From: Acidobacteriota bacterium
GTDB taxonomy: Bacteria; Acidobacteriota; Terriglobia; UBA7540
Assembly: GCA_902812415.1 (NCBI GenBank)
Contig: CADDZJ010000020.1
Location: 1 to 45,615, forward strand
Reading direction: 5' to 3'
DNA: 45,615 nt
In this document: in pieces, positions 8,043-16,484 of the stretch
How the letters are laid out: every line of letters begins with the position of its first letter
Numbering within the stretch: position 1 is the stretch's first letter
Program-made: the position numbers and the translations under genes
The notes under the pieces: generated by a model
Told to the model about the DNA's origin: nothing
Databases searched by the model: none
Seen by the model: the letters and a program-made list of their open reading frames with translations, nothing else

Positions 8043-8072
8043 TTGACAAAACGGGATGAATCCCAGTACTGT
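8043..8072 (+). promoter_or_regulatory. Promoter of purD
   Basis: TTGACA (8043-8048), 18-bp spacer, TACTGT (8067-8072). A start point about 7 bases after the -10 falls only a few bases before the purD ATG at 8084. No Shine-Dalgarno sequence is present in between, so the mRNA may be leaderless or nearly so. Confidence 0.55.
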
Positions 8073-8083
8073 ATCGCATTTCT

Positions 8084-9427
8084 ATGAAAATTCTGGTCCT
8101 TGGTTCTGGCGGTCGCGAACACGCGCTCAGCTGGAAGCTGCGGCAAAGTCAGTTAACGGAAGAAATCTACTGCGCTCCGGGGAACGCGGGGATTGGGCAG
8201 GAAGCAGAATGCCTTCCAGTCGATCTGTCAAATCCGAGTGAGATGCTGGATTTAGCCAATCGGCTGCAAGCCGATTTGACGGTTGTGGGTCCTGAAGCGC
8301 CGCTGGCCGCAGGCGTGGTTGACGTCTTTGAAAAGGCGGGCTTGGCGATCGTCGGGCCGACTGGAGCCGCAACACGCTTTGAGAGCAGCAAAGTTTTCGC
8401 CAAGCAGTTTATGCATCGTCGTGGCATTCCGACCGCCCGTTTTACGACGACGGAAAAATTTGATGAAGCGATCCAGGCGCTTAAGCAATTCGCCTTGCCC
8501 GTTGTCATTAAAGCAGATGGTCTTGCTGCCGGAAAAGGAGTGGTGGTTGCCAGGACGAATGAAGAAGCCGAGCAGACGCTGGATAACTTCATGCGGCGAA
8601 AAGCGCTGGGCAGCGCGGGCGACTCTGTGGTGATCGAGGAGGCCCTGGCGGGGGAAGAGCTCTCCTTCATTGTGCTCACCGATGGCCGCAGCATTCTGCC
8701 TTTGCCCCCATCGCAGGATCACAAGCCGCTGCTTGATCATGACGAGGGTCCGAACACCGGCGGGATGGGAGCTTTTAGCGATGATGCGCTTCTCGACGAA
8801 GGTCTGCGCGCCGAGATCCTTCAACGCATTGTGCACCCTACCCTGGCGGGAATGACCGAGGAGGGAGTCCTCTTTCGAGGGTTTCTCTACTTTGGCCTGA
8901 TGATCACGCACGAGGGGCCGAAGGTGCTGGAGTATAACGTCCGCCTTGGCGATCCCGAGGCGCAGCCTATTCTCATGCGGCTGCGATGCGACTTGGTGGA
9001 ATTGTTCTCCGCGACCCACGAGGGGACTCTTGGGGCGCACGAAGCACACTGGAGTCCAAACCCGGCCGTCTGCGTCGTTTTGGCTTCCCAGGGATATCCC
9101 GGAAAGCCAGTGGTCGGCAAGACAATTACCGGCTACGATCTGGCCGAGAACATGGGCGGCGTCAAGGTGTTTCATGCAGGCACAGTCTTTAAGGATCATC
9201 AGTTGATCACCACCGGCGGCCGGGTGCTGGGCGTTACGGCAACCGGTGAAGATCTGGCCGCCGCCATTCAACAGGTTTACGCCGCGGTGAGCAAGATCAG
9301 TTTTGAAGGTATGCAATATCGGCGTGACATTGGAGCCAAGGCTTTCCAGCGCCATTCGGGCCTGCTGGGCAGGAGTTCCATCAATCGAGTGGACCCCGCG
9401 GCTCAGAATTCGCAAAAGTATTGCTGA
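8084..9427 (+). CDS. purD: Phosphoribosylamine--glycine ligase
   Basis: A 447-residue GAR synthetase, an ATP-grasp enzyme that joins phosphoribosylamine and glycine in the second step of de novo purine synthesis (cytosol). The diagnostic start MKILVLGSGGREHALSWKL is present. So are the ATP-grasp segments (VVIKADGLAAGKGVVVA; DHKPLLDHDEGPNTGGMGAFS) and the metal/ATP site LEYNVRLGDPEAQPILMRL. It is slightly longer than the usual 420-430 residues because of a C-terminal tail (about 20 residues after the conserved FEGMQYRRDIG block). The tail overlaps the earliest possible start of the next gene. No other pur genes are nearby. The promoter sits very close to the ATG. Confidence 0.96.
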   Translation: MKILVLGSGGREHALSWKLRQSQLTEEIYCAPGNAGIGQEAECLPVDLSNPSEMLDLANRLQADLTVVGPEAPLAAGVVDVFEKAGLAIVGPTGAATRFESSKVFAKQFMHRRGIPTARFTTTEKFDEAIQALKQFALPVVIKADGLAAGKGVVVARTNEEAEQTLDNFMRRKALGSAGDSVVIEEALAGEELSFIVLTDGRSILPLPPSQDHKPLLDHDEGPNTGGMGAFSDDALLDEGLRAEILQRIVHPTLAGMTEEGVLFRGFLYFGLMITHEGPKVLEYNVRLGDPEAQPILMRLRCDLVELFSATHEGTLGAHEAHWSPNPAVCVVLASQGYPGKPVVGKTITGYDLAENMGGVKVFHAGTVFKDHQLITTGGRVLGVTATGEDLAAAIQQVYAAVSKISFEGMQYRRDIGAKAFQRHSGLLGRSSINRVDPAAQNSQKYC

Positions 9428-9468
9428 TCATCGCGCTGAGAGGTCGCCGCGAACCCGCTCCAGGAGCA

Positions 9469-10410
9469 ATGAGCGATTGGCTTGACATCGCCGGATGGGT
9501 GGGCAGGGCATTCAGCGTTCTGGCGCTATGGATCACCGCGAGTGTCTCACTTTTCAGCGCACAAACTTCGGCTAATGTTGATTCCGCCAGCGGCCTTCAT
9601 TTGCTCGTTGCCGACGAGGACAGCCTCCCAGCACTAAGAATCCTCCTGCCAGGTCAACTGGACTCGATCCACGGGATCAAGGTGTTGTTCCCGGAGCATG
9701 TTACTGTCCGAGAACAGGGAAGAGGCGCCGCAGAGCATCTATACCTGTGGCGTCCAGGGCGACAGGAAAACGGACCTGCATGGCGTCGGCTTGGCCAGTC
9801 GCTTGAATACGAAATGGACCTGAAAGGCAACGTGCATCTGATTGCGCGAGCCACCCTTGAGTCAGACGGCGTGCGGTATCGCTTCCGATTCGTGAATCAC
9901 TCCAACATCAACTACGACTCAGTGCAGGCCATATGGGACCCCAGGCTCTACCAATCAGTTTTTCGGGATGTATGGCTGGAGCGAACTTACGTTCATCGCA
10001 AAGAAGGCTTCCAGTTGCTGGCTGTTGATATGCCTGCTCGCCTTGTGATGCCTTTGAATAAATGGCTTCCATGCCGGTATCTGGACTCCTACACATGGCC
10101 AGTGCCTCCTTTGAACAAACGAGTGGTGAAGGAGGAAGGCATCACCTACTTCAACGCATCGCGTCCTGTAGACGAACCATTCATTGCGACGGTTTCTCGT
10201 GATGGGAAATGGGTTGCTGCGACCTGGACCAGCGCGGCGGGAAACGTTTGGACCAATCCGGAGCTAACTTGCCAGCATGCAGACCCAGAGACCTCGTTGA
10301 AAGCAGAAGGAACAGCCAGTCTGGAGGGGAAGACATTTATCTTCAGGGGTACGCTTCATCGAGTTCTGGAAAAAGTGAGGCACGAGCGCCACGATGAATG
10401 TCGTCCTTGA
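9469..10410 (+). CDS. Exported protein of unknown function
   Basis: About 313 residues starting MSDWLDIAGWVGRAFSVLAL. A hydrophobic segment (about residues 12-31) ending near SAQTSA looks like a signal peptide, so the product is probably periplasmic or secreted. The remainder is beta-rich with many Trp and Tyr (for example RFRFVNHSNINYDSVQAIWDP, WLPCRYLDSYTWPVPPL). I do not recognise a family. The open frame also extends upstream to a TTG at 9421 overlapping the purD stop. I prefer the ATG at 9469 because it gives a normal signal peptide, although AGGAG lies only 2 bases before it. It follows purD closely and may be co-transcribed. Confidence 0.55.
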   Translation: MSDWLDIAGWVGRAFSVLALWITASVSLFSAQTSANVDSASGLHLLVADEDSLPALRILLPGQLDSIHGIKVLFPEHVTVREQGRGAAEHLYLWRPGRQENGPAWRRLGQSLEYEMDLKGNVHLIARATLESDGVRYRFRFVNHSNINYDSVQAIWDPRLYQSVFRDVWLERTYVHRKEGFQLLAVDMPARLVMPLNKWLPCRYLDSYTWPVPPLNKRVVKEEGITYFNASRPVDEPFIATVSRDGKWVAATWTSAAGNVWTNPELTCQHADPETSLKAEGTASLEGKTFIFRGTLHRVLEKVRHERHDECRP

Positions 10411-10769
10411 GAAGGTTCAGTGTTTCTGTATGCAAACTTCTGAAATATGATATTAAGCCTTCACAATTCCTGATAGGTCCCCTTCCTTCTTTCGTGAAAT
10501 TTAACCTCTACCTGATTCATCAAAAGCCCGCTCAAGCATGAAACGATCAAGCCCCTGTCTTCACTATTCTGCGGATAGCTAATCCGGAAATTCAGCCCAT
10601 AAGTTGAGCTTGCTGGCAACGCCGCCGGTGACTTCCCGCTGGGCAGCGCCCGTTGTCGTGTGCGCTGTCATTGGATGACTTGTTAGAGGCGTTCGGTGCA
10701 AAAAGGGCGAAGCGTAGCAATGGGCGGGCCGGAAGTGAACCATAAATCAGAAAAGAGGAGAGGAATAAC
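10411..10769. other. Intergenic region before the 734-residue gene
   Basis: About 360 bp. I see no gene, RNA or clear promoter. Its right end carries the strong ribosome site GAGGAGAGGA (10755-10764) of the following GTG-started gene. Confidence 0.4.
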
Positions 10770-12974
10770 GTGGCAAAAACACCGGGCAGGCAAGCATCTA
10801 CGGCGCCCCCTAAGGGGTCGGACAAAATCTCGTTGGCCAAGCTTCCGCCAGAGGCAGCCCGCAAAAGCTTCAAGGCGCTGCTGCTGTCAAACCCAAACTA
10901 TTTTGGAAACTTGAAGGAAAGTGAATTCCAACCCATCCTCAACATCGCAGGCGATACAGCCTATGAGAATATCGGTTGCGTCGGGTTCAATCCTCAACTG
11001 AACCGCCTCGAAGCCGTCGTTTACATCAACCAGGCGACGGGATACGACGGCGACGTTTGCTCGAGTGGGTCACAGGAGTTCGTTCGTTTTTATCTCTCTT
11101 ACGACGGAGGAGCCACCTGGCAGGACCAGGGCCTCACCAGCTTTACGGCCTACGACGTGCCTGGACCCAAGCCTCTGGAATACGACGTCACCGTTTCAAT
11201 CAATCCGTCTGAGAAGTTTTGCTTTTTTCAGAACCTGCCCCTGGCGCGGGCTATCTTATCCTGGAACGCTCCGCCCCCAGCCGGCAGCCCTGACTGGATG
11301 CCGGTGTGGGGCAATGTCGTGGATGCGCAGATTCAGATCGCAGGGTTCGAGCTTATCGTGCTGGGGCAGTTTCTCGCTGACGCCAAAGCAGAGTTGCCTG
11401 CAGAGTATAAGAACGCCGTGGATTTGAGGCAACCCATCCAGGCATCGCCGCCCAAGGCTTTGAGCGCCGCAGATCGGCACACACTTTACAACGGCAAGAA
11501 TGTTCCCGTACACCGGTATTTATTCTCTGAATTGCAGCAGGCGCTTGAAGCGCAAGCTGCAGATCTGCAAGGCGCCCCGTCCGCTCTCGCTGGAATTCCC
11601 GATTTCAGCCTGACCAGCGTCATCGAACAATTGCTCAACACGGACGGCGACACAAGCTACGAGGAACTGAACTGTGTGGGCCTCAATCCGAATCTCGGCC
11701 AGTTAGTGGGGATTATCAATGTCAAACAACCGGCAGGATATTCCGGCGGGCCATGCACCGCCGGCAGCCAGGAGTACGTGGCCTTCTGGGTTGACTGGGG
11801 CAGCGGATGGACTTACGCGGGCACCACGTCCGTCAATGTTCACGACTTCAGCGCGATTCCGGCTGGAGGCTTGCAATACAGCGTGTTTTTGCCCGTCGAT
11901 CTGGCCTCTCATCGACAGCCGTGTGAGGCGGGTCCAAAAACAGCCAAGGTTCGCGCCGTCCTGTCGTGGGACGCTCCTCCTTCGACCACGAACCCTTATG
12001 CTCCCGCCGTCTGGGGGAACAGCGAGGAAACCCAAATCCTCATCGATCCAGGTCCCGCAGTGGCTCCTGGACAGCAAATCCCCTTCCTCAGTCGCGTGGG
12101 CGACATTGACGAATCCTTGATCGATTCCAGCGGTATCATCACAGATGCCTACGCGCTCGAAACCGGGAATCACTATGTGCATGCTCCATTCGGAGGGCGA
12201 ATCACCATTGCGGGCTTCATCTCAAATCCCACTCCAGGGATGAAGTATCGAGTGATGAAAAAACCCCACGGCGCGCCCGACTCAGCCTACGCGCCCATTG
12301 TCAATGAGCCAGCCGGATTGACGCTAACCCTTGACGAGTTCAACGGCTCCACCTGGACTCAAACCGAGCAGACGTTCCACGATCTCGGCGATGGGTACTA
12401 CCCCTACGAGAACTACTCCTGGGCGCACGCGGTAGAAGCCAACATCATGGGAGTGTGGTATACGACAGCCGCAGACAACGGCAACGCGTACGATCTGCGG
12501 ATTGACCTGAGCGTGGATGGAAATCCCGCCGACGACGCTCACAGCAACGGGGTGACCGTCCTGGTGAATCAGGCGGCTCCTGTGGCCGCGCTCGATATCA
12601 ACCTGGGAGGCGGCGCCGAGTGCGGATTCTTCAGCCCGGGAGATACGATCACCGGAAACTATACCGCGAGCTCGGAGTATTTCGGCCGGTTCTCGTTCGT
12701 CATTCTACCTGCCGGGCCCGCCAATGGTGTGCTGCCTGCTCCGCCTGCTGGGGCATCAACCTGGCTTGGCGGCGCCATCGCAGACCCAGGGGTCAGCAGC
12801 GGCGCTTATGCGCTGAACACGGGCGTTAACCCGGGTCCTCCTCCAACGGGACCCATGGCCGCGTGCGGCTATTCCCTCACCGTGCAGGTGTGGGATCGGA
12901 CGAACGTGGACAGCGGCGCGACGACTTATTACAACCAAGCCTCTGTGGGCTTCTGTCTCAACGCAGGGGATTAG
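10770..12974 (+). CDS. Large protein of unknown function with internal duplication
   Basis: A 734-residue protein with a GTG start behind GAGGAGAGGA. There is no signal peptide or membrane segment at the N-terminus. The N-terminal half contains two copies of a ~140-residue unit. Copy 1 (about 49-190) has LNIAGDTAYENIGCVGFNPQ, then GSQEFVRFYLSYDGGATW, then RAILSWNAPPPAGSPDW.PVWGN. Copy 2 (about 275-430) has LNTDGDTSYEELNCVGLNPN, then GSQEYVAFWVDWGSGWTY, then RAVLSWDAPPSTTNPYAPAVWGN. The C-terminal ~300 residues are beta-rich and resemble surface or adhesion-type Ig-like material (FSPGDTITGNYTASSEYFG). Conserved Cys occur in both copies. I cannot assign a function. It is the first gene of a three-gene cluster with a DUF1360-like membrane protein. 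Confidence 0.75.
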   Translation: MAKTPGRQASTAPPKGSDKISLAKLPPEAARKSFKALLLSNPNYFGNLKESEFQPILNIAGDTAYENIGCVGFNPQLNRLEAVVYINQATGYDGDVCSSGSQEFVRFYLSYDGGATWQDQGLTSFTAYDVPGPKPLEYDVTVSINPSEKFCFFQNLPLARAILSWNAPPPAGSPDWMPVWGNVVDAQIQIAGFELIVLGQFLADAKAELPAEYKNAVDLRQPIQASPPKALSAADRHTLYNGKNVPVHRYLFSELQQALEAQAADLQGAPSALAGIPDFSLTSVIEQLLNTDGDTSYEELNCVGLNPNLGQLVGIINVKQPAGYSGGPCTAGSQEYVAFWVDWGSGWTYAGTTSVNVHDFSAIPAGGLQYSVFLPVDLASHRQPCEAGPKTAKVRAVLSWDAPPSTTNPYAPAVWGNSEETQILIDPGPAVAPGQQIPFLSRVGDIDESLIDSSGIITDAYALETGNHYVHAPFGGRITIAGFISNPTPGMKYRVMKKPHGAPDSAYAPIVNEPAGLTLTLDEFNGSTWTQTEQTFHDLGDGYYPYENYSWAHAVEANIMGVWYTTAADNGNAYDLRIDLSVDGNPADDAHSNGVTVLVNQAAPVAALDINLGGGAECGFFSPGDTITGNYTASSEYFGRFSFVILPAGPANGVLPAPPAGASTWLGGAIADPGVSSGAYALNTGVNPGPPPTGPMAACGYSLTVQVWDRTNVDSGATTYYNQASVGFCLNAGD

Positions 12975-12983
12975 CTGCTTGGG

Positions 12984-13023
12984 CCGCAGGGTGGCCGGCG
13001 CTTCGCGCCCGGCAGCCCTGCGG
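12984..13023 (+). terminator. Strong hairpin after the 734-residue gene
   Basis: CCGCAGGG (12984-12991) pairs with CCCTGCGG (13016-13023), enclosing a second stem CCGGCGC/GCGCCCGG. It begins 10 bases after the stop codon. There is no U-tract, so termination would be weak; it may protect the 3' end or separate expression from the DUF1360-like gene. Confidence 0.4.
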
Positions 13024-13134
13024 AGATTCTGAACCAGGCGAGACAGAGGCAAGCGCCTGGCCGCGGCAGGGGGAGGCGAGCTGACGGCAATTCCGCTTCC
13101 CCGCCCCGACCTCGATGTGCAGTCCGGCGGAGAT

Positions 13135-13539
13135 ATGAGTGAACCAGGCTATGAGGTGAAGTTTATCCTCGCCGCCCTCGCCACCTGGCGAGCGACTCAC
13201 TTGCTGGCGAACGAGGACGGTCCGGCAGACGTCATCGCGCGATTCCGTGCGCGTTTGGGGCAAGGACTTGCGGGCCATCTGATGGATTGCTTCAACTGCC
13301 TCAGCCTGTGGCTGTCTGCGCCAGCGGCGTTCTACGTGTCGCGGAGGCCCGCAGACTGGCTGCTGATCTGGCTTGCGGTTTCCGGCGCAGCCTGCCTGCT
13401 TGAGCGCTTCGTCCATGAACCTGTTACCGTTAAACCTGTTCTCCAAACAACAGAAGGAGAGGACCACCATGTGTTGCGGTCAGAAACGCTCGGCGTTGCA
13501 GGGTACAGCGACAGCGCCGGTGACATTGCCAGTCCGTGA
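13135..13539 (+). CDS. DUF1360-like small membrane protein
   Basis: 134 residues from the ATG at 13135 (ribosome site GGCGGAG just upstream; an in-frame ATG also exists at 13117). The segment FILAALATWRATHLLANEDG, followed by a Cys-containing CFNCLSLWLSAP hydrophobic stretch and a second helix (WLLIWLAVSGAACLLER), matches the layout of DUF1360 proteins, whose role is unknown. Two or three membrane helices are predicted. The C-terminal ~40 residues lie over the start of the next gene in another frame. That overlap could mean the real stop is as given and the two genes are translationally linked. Confidence 0.65.
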   Translation: MSEPGYEVKFILAALATWRATHLLANEDGPADVIARFRARLGQGLAGHLMDCFNCLSLWLSAPAAFYVSRRPADWLLIWLAVSGAACLLERFVHEPVTVKPVLQTTEGEDHHVLRSETLGVAGYSDSAGDIASP

Positions 13540-13771
13540 AACCACGCCCGCGATTCTCCCCGTTTCAACCACGCCTCGCCGAAGCCCGCCGCCGGTGCTG
13601 CTCTCACGCCGTGCGGTGAATCTGCGATATCTGCAAAGTCCGCCGATCCGGGCGTTGGGTCCGATCACCGGCAGGCCGTATGAATTTACCGCCTCGCACC
13701 CCGTTCAGCCCGTGGATCCCCGAGATGCTCCAGGTCTTCTGCGCACGGGTCTCTTCGGGAGAACCACATAA
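13469..13771 (+). CDS. Small Cys-N-terminal protein of unknown function
   Basis: 100 residues starting MCCGQKRSALQ, with a strong ribosome site (AAGGAGAGG, 13454-13462). The start lies inside the preceding gene in a different frame (71-base overlap). After a Pro/Thr-rich linker the C-terminal part (VNLRYLQSPPIRALGPITGR ... VDPRDAPGLLRTGLFG) is compact and looks like a small conserved domain. I recall small uncharacterised proteins with the same MCCG start and GPxTGRxY...VDxRDAP ending, but know no function. Its neighbours are also unknown. Confidence 0.6.
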   Translation: MCCGQKRSALQGTATAPVTLPVRETTPAILPVSTTPRRSPPPVLLSRRAVNLRYLQSPPIRALGPITGRPYEFTASHPVQPVDPRDAPGLLRTGLFGRTT

Positions 13772-14182
13772 AGAGTATTTTCTTGGCGCCGCATGAAACG
13801 CCGCACAGGCGAACGTCACTATACCTGTGTAGACAGTGAATCGCGAAAGTCAATGAACTCCCCAGGTAGGAAAGTGGACTGGTTGCGAGATCGCCGCGAT
13901 GAGGGGCGCGGCGCCGCTCCAGGCCACGCTTGCCAGGCGGGCTCCGCTATTGGCCACTTGCGGCGCGGTCGGCTCTCGCGCTCGCAAAGTGGTAGAACCC
14001 TGACACGCCGGTCGAGGGGGAATTTCCGGCGCAGGGTTCAACCTCCAGGGTAGCGGAGCCCTCGGCGGGCCTGCCGTTCAATAAAAAAATGCTGAAGAAT
14101 AATGAGCTGTACGTTAGACCTCCTACCGCAGGGCTTGCCATTGCAAAAGTGATCGTAGCGCAAATCTCCGAAACTGACTTTC
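13772..14182. other. Intergenic region before sigma-factor operon
   Basis: About 410 bp with several GC-rich inverted repeats (for example around 13910-14070) and no gene I can support. The right part (14085-14100) is A-rich. The promoter of the sigma-factor operon should lie here, but I cannot single out a convincing -35/-10 pair. ECF operons are often autoregulated from a non-sigma70 promoter. Confidence 0.4.
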
Positions 14183-14959
14183 ATGGACGACGCCCCCAAT
14201 ACGCAGGCTGAGGTTTTGAATGCGATGAGCCATCACTTCAGGGCGGTAATCCCTTCATTCCCCCAAAATCACGTCCGGGTAAGTACGGCCAGGGCTGCGG
14301 GCGCCAAATCTCGCCAGGCGCACCGTGAAAAGAGTCGCGCACTTGCAACTGCAACTTCGTCACGTCTATACTATGAGCGCTTCGAAAAACACTTGGACAA
14401 CCAGAGTTTCGATGCGGACTATTTGCAGCGGCTCGCAGAGGGCGACCCTTCTGTGGAAGCGCATTTTACTGCCTATTTCGGCAGGCTGCTGATGCTCAAA
14501 CTCCGCAGTCGTTTTCGGGCTGCGCACTCCATTGACGACATCAGGCAGGAGACGTTTTTAAGAGTGCTGCAACACCTCCGCCAGAAAGGGGGCCTGGAAC
14601 ATCCGGAGCGCTTGGGCGCTTTCGTGAATTCTGTCTGCAACAACGTGATCTTTGAGATGTTCCGCTCTCATTCACGATACACCGCGCTTGATGATGCGGA
14701 AGCTGAGCCTGTGGATCGAGTGATCGATCTGGACGGCGCCCTGGTCAATGAGGAACGAAAGCGTTTGGTGGAAAAGGTTCTCAGCCAGCTTTCCAAGACC
14801 GATCAGGAAATCCTGAAAATGCTTTTTTTTGACGAGACCGATAAAGATGAAATTTGCCGGTCGATGGGTGTGGATCGCGACTATTTGCGGGTTCTTGTTT
14901 ATCGCGCTCGATTGCGCTTCAAGACGGCGCTCGAAAAGCTGGAAGTCGCTGTTCCGTGA
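14183..14959 (+). CDS. ECF-type sigma-70 family RNA polymerase sigma factor
   Basis: 258 residues. Sigma region 2 is at about 85-165 (SIDDIRQETFLRVLQHL, then a FVNSVCNNVIFEMFRSHSR segment for -10 recognition). Region 4 is at about 190-255 (LSQLSKTDQEILKMLFFDET ... MGVDRDYLRVLVYRARLRFK, the helix-turn-helix for the -35). The ~65-residue N-terminal extension before region 2 is longer than in typical ECF sigmas. An alternative start at 14225 (Met15) has a GAGG upstream. The next gene encodes a ZAS-type anti-sigma, so the factor is probably held inactive until a signal releases it. The likely targets include this operon with its CHAT effector. Confidence 0.88.
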   Translation: MDDAPNTQAEVLNAMSHHFRAVIPSFPQNHVRVSTARAAGAKSRQAHREKSRALATATSSRLYYERFEKHLDNQSFDADYLQRLAEGDPSVEAHFTAYFGRLLMLKLRSRFRAAHSIDDIRQETFLRVLQHLRQKGGLEHPERLGAFVNSVCNNVIFEMFRSHSRYTALDDAEAEPVDRVIDLDGALVNEERKRLVEKVLSQLSKTDQEILKMLFFDETDKDEICRSMGVDRDYLRVLVYRARLRFKTALEKLEVAVP

Positions 14960-15036
14960 CCTCGAGGGTGATCGAAGCGCAAGGCGCAGGTCATTTCTTC
15001 CCGAGGTTCTGTGATCGGGATTGAACGGATTGGGTT

Positions 15037-15705
15037 ATGAACCACCAGGAAGCGGTTCTCGGTCAGGCCACGGAGCGATACCTGCTCGGTGAAATGGCGG
15101 GCTCCGAGCGCGAGGCGTTCGAGGAGCACTTCTTTGTCTGCGAAGAGTGCGCGGACGCGGTGACTGCGGGCGCCAGACTGGCGGACAATGCGCGGGCCGT
15201 CTTCAAAGAATGGGAACTGCACGGACAATCCAGCGTATCGTTGTGGCATCGACTGAGAGCCTGGCTCAGCGCACAGGCCATGTGGCCGGCATTCGCTGCT
15301 CTGGCTTTACTCCTGTTCGCCGGGTATCTGGAAATCGTAACGATCCCGACATTAGAGAGGCGGCTGGCCAGCGCGACGGCTCCGCAACCGGTTGTCGCTT
15401 TTGCATTGCACGCCGCCTCACGCGGCGCCGCCCAGGTCATCGACGTGCCAAAGGGCGCCAGGTTTTACACAATTTTCATTGATCTTCCTCCAGGCAACGC
15501 TGCGGATTACCAGTGTGAGATTCGGGACGCCTCAGGCGCCGTTCGCGCTTCACTCGTCGTCCCAAGATCTCAGACAAGTGACACGCTGAACCTGTTGCTG
15601 GATACCACGCGTACCCCTGCTGGTGAATATACTCTCGTTGTCCGCACCACGCAGGCCGGATCGGCGGAAATCGGCCGTTACAATTTCACGGTTCAATTCA
15701 AATAG
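15037..15705 (+). CDS. Zinc-finger (ZAS-type) transmembrane anti-sigma factor
   Basis: 222 residues. The N-terminal ~50 residues hold the H-x3-C-x2-C zinc signature (HFFVCEEC, about residues 31-38) within YLLGEMAGSEREAFEEHFF, the classic anti-sigma domain. One membrane helix follows (about 88-108, WPAFAALALLLFAGYLEIV), then an extracytoplasmic beta-rich domain (about 125-222). It should bind the ECF sigma at the membrane and release it when the outer domain senses a signal. The gene starts 78 bases after the sigma gene and is followed by the next gene with only a few bases between. Confidence 0.85.
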   Translation: MNHQEAVLGQATERYLLGEMAGSEREAFEEHFFVCEECADAVTAGARLADNARAVFKEWELHGQSSVSLWHRLRAWLSAQAMWPAFAALALLLFAGYLEIVTIPTLERRLASATAPQPVVAFALHAASRGAAQVIDVPKGARFYTIFIDLPPGNAADYQCEIRDASGAVRASLVVPRSQTSDTLNLLLDTTRTPAGEYTLVVRTTQAGSAEIGRYNFTVQFK

Positions 15706-15713
15706 GAGGCTCC

Positions 15714-16466
15714 TTGGAAAAGCGATTCCTGTATCATGCGCATGCTGCCGGTCTGGCCGGACAGATGACTCTTCCTTTCAACGATCTGATCGAAGTGCAG
15801 GCAGCCAGCGCCCTGCCTCAAACGGGTGGATATTCTTCATCGCGTGTCGAAAATTTCACCTACAAGAATATTCTCTCCTTCCAGTCAGCGACCACCCGGG
15901 CCACGGGAAGTTTCAGCCCGGAGGAAAAGGCCTATAACACTCTGGTTACAGCCACGATCGAGAAGTTGAACATTCTCGATCAGGTGACAGCCGACCGCGT
16001 GGTGGCGCATCTCACTTCGAAACATCCGGAGTCTGGAGGCCAGCCTTCCATCATCCCGCTGGGCAGTTCGTTCGTAAATTTGCGGATTGCGGGTTGTCCC
16101 GTGGATGTCCACCTCGATTCCGCAACTTTCGCCGAGTCTGACACCTACGACAGGATTTGCGAGCGGCTGGAGCGCGACAAGGATTTACGTCACAGACTGC
16201 TTCGGGGTCAGGAGGATCTTTCCGTGCCTCCGCCGCACGGCATTTTGCTTTGTTCCCTTGTGCGCGAGATTCGTCCCCACTGTCCCGAACTCAAGCCGAA
16301 CGGGTGCGCGGTTTCCGTTCCTCAATTTGGCACGGTTCATCTGGCGGAATTCACGATTCAACCTTATGCCCGCACTCTCACGATGCTTCGAGTAGAGCTG
16401 GGGTGTCCCGTCTGCGGGTATCTGACAGCGGCTGTCGTCTCCGGCAACGGGCAAGGCTATCCATGA
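15714..16466 (+). CDS. Unknown protein in sigma/CHAT operon
   Basis: 250 residues with a TTG start directly behind AGGAGGCTCC. There is no signal peptide and no membrane helix. It has a mixed alpha/beta composition with the segments FSPEEKAYNTLVTATIEKL and ILLCSLVREIRPHCPELKPNG, and a C-terminal CPVCGY pair that could form half of a metal site. I do not recognise the family. Its position between the anti-sigma and the CHAT lipoprotein, with tight spacing on both sides, suggests it is part of the same pathway, perhaps an adaptor or substrate. Confidence 0.65.
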   Translation: MEKRFLYHAHAAGLAGQMTLPFNDLIEVQAASALPQTGGYSSSRVENFTYKNILSFQSATTRATGSFSPEEKAYNTLVTATIEKLNILDQVTADRVVAHLTSKHPESGGQPSIIPLGSSFVNLRIAGCPVDVHLDSATFAESDTYDRICERLERDKDLRHRLLRGQEDLSVPPPHGILLCSLVREIRPHCPELKPNGCAVSVPQFGTVHLAEFTIQPYARTLTMLRVELGCPVCGYLTAAVVSGNGQGYP

Positions 16467-16484
16467 GAGAATTTTCGATGCGGT

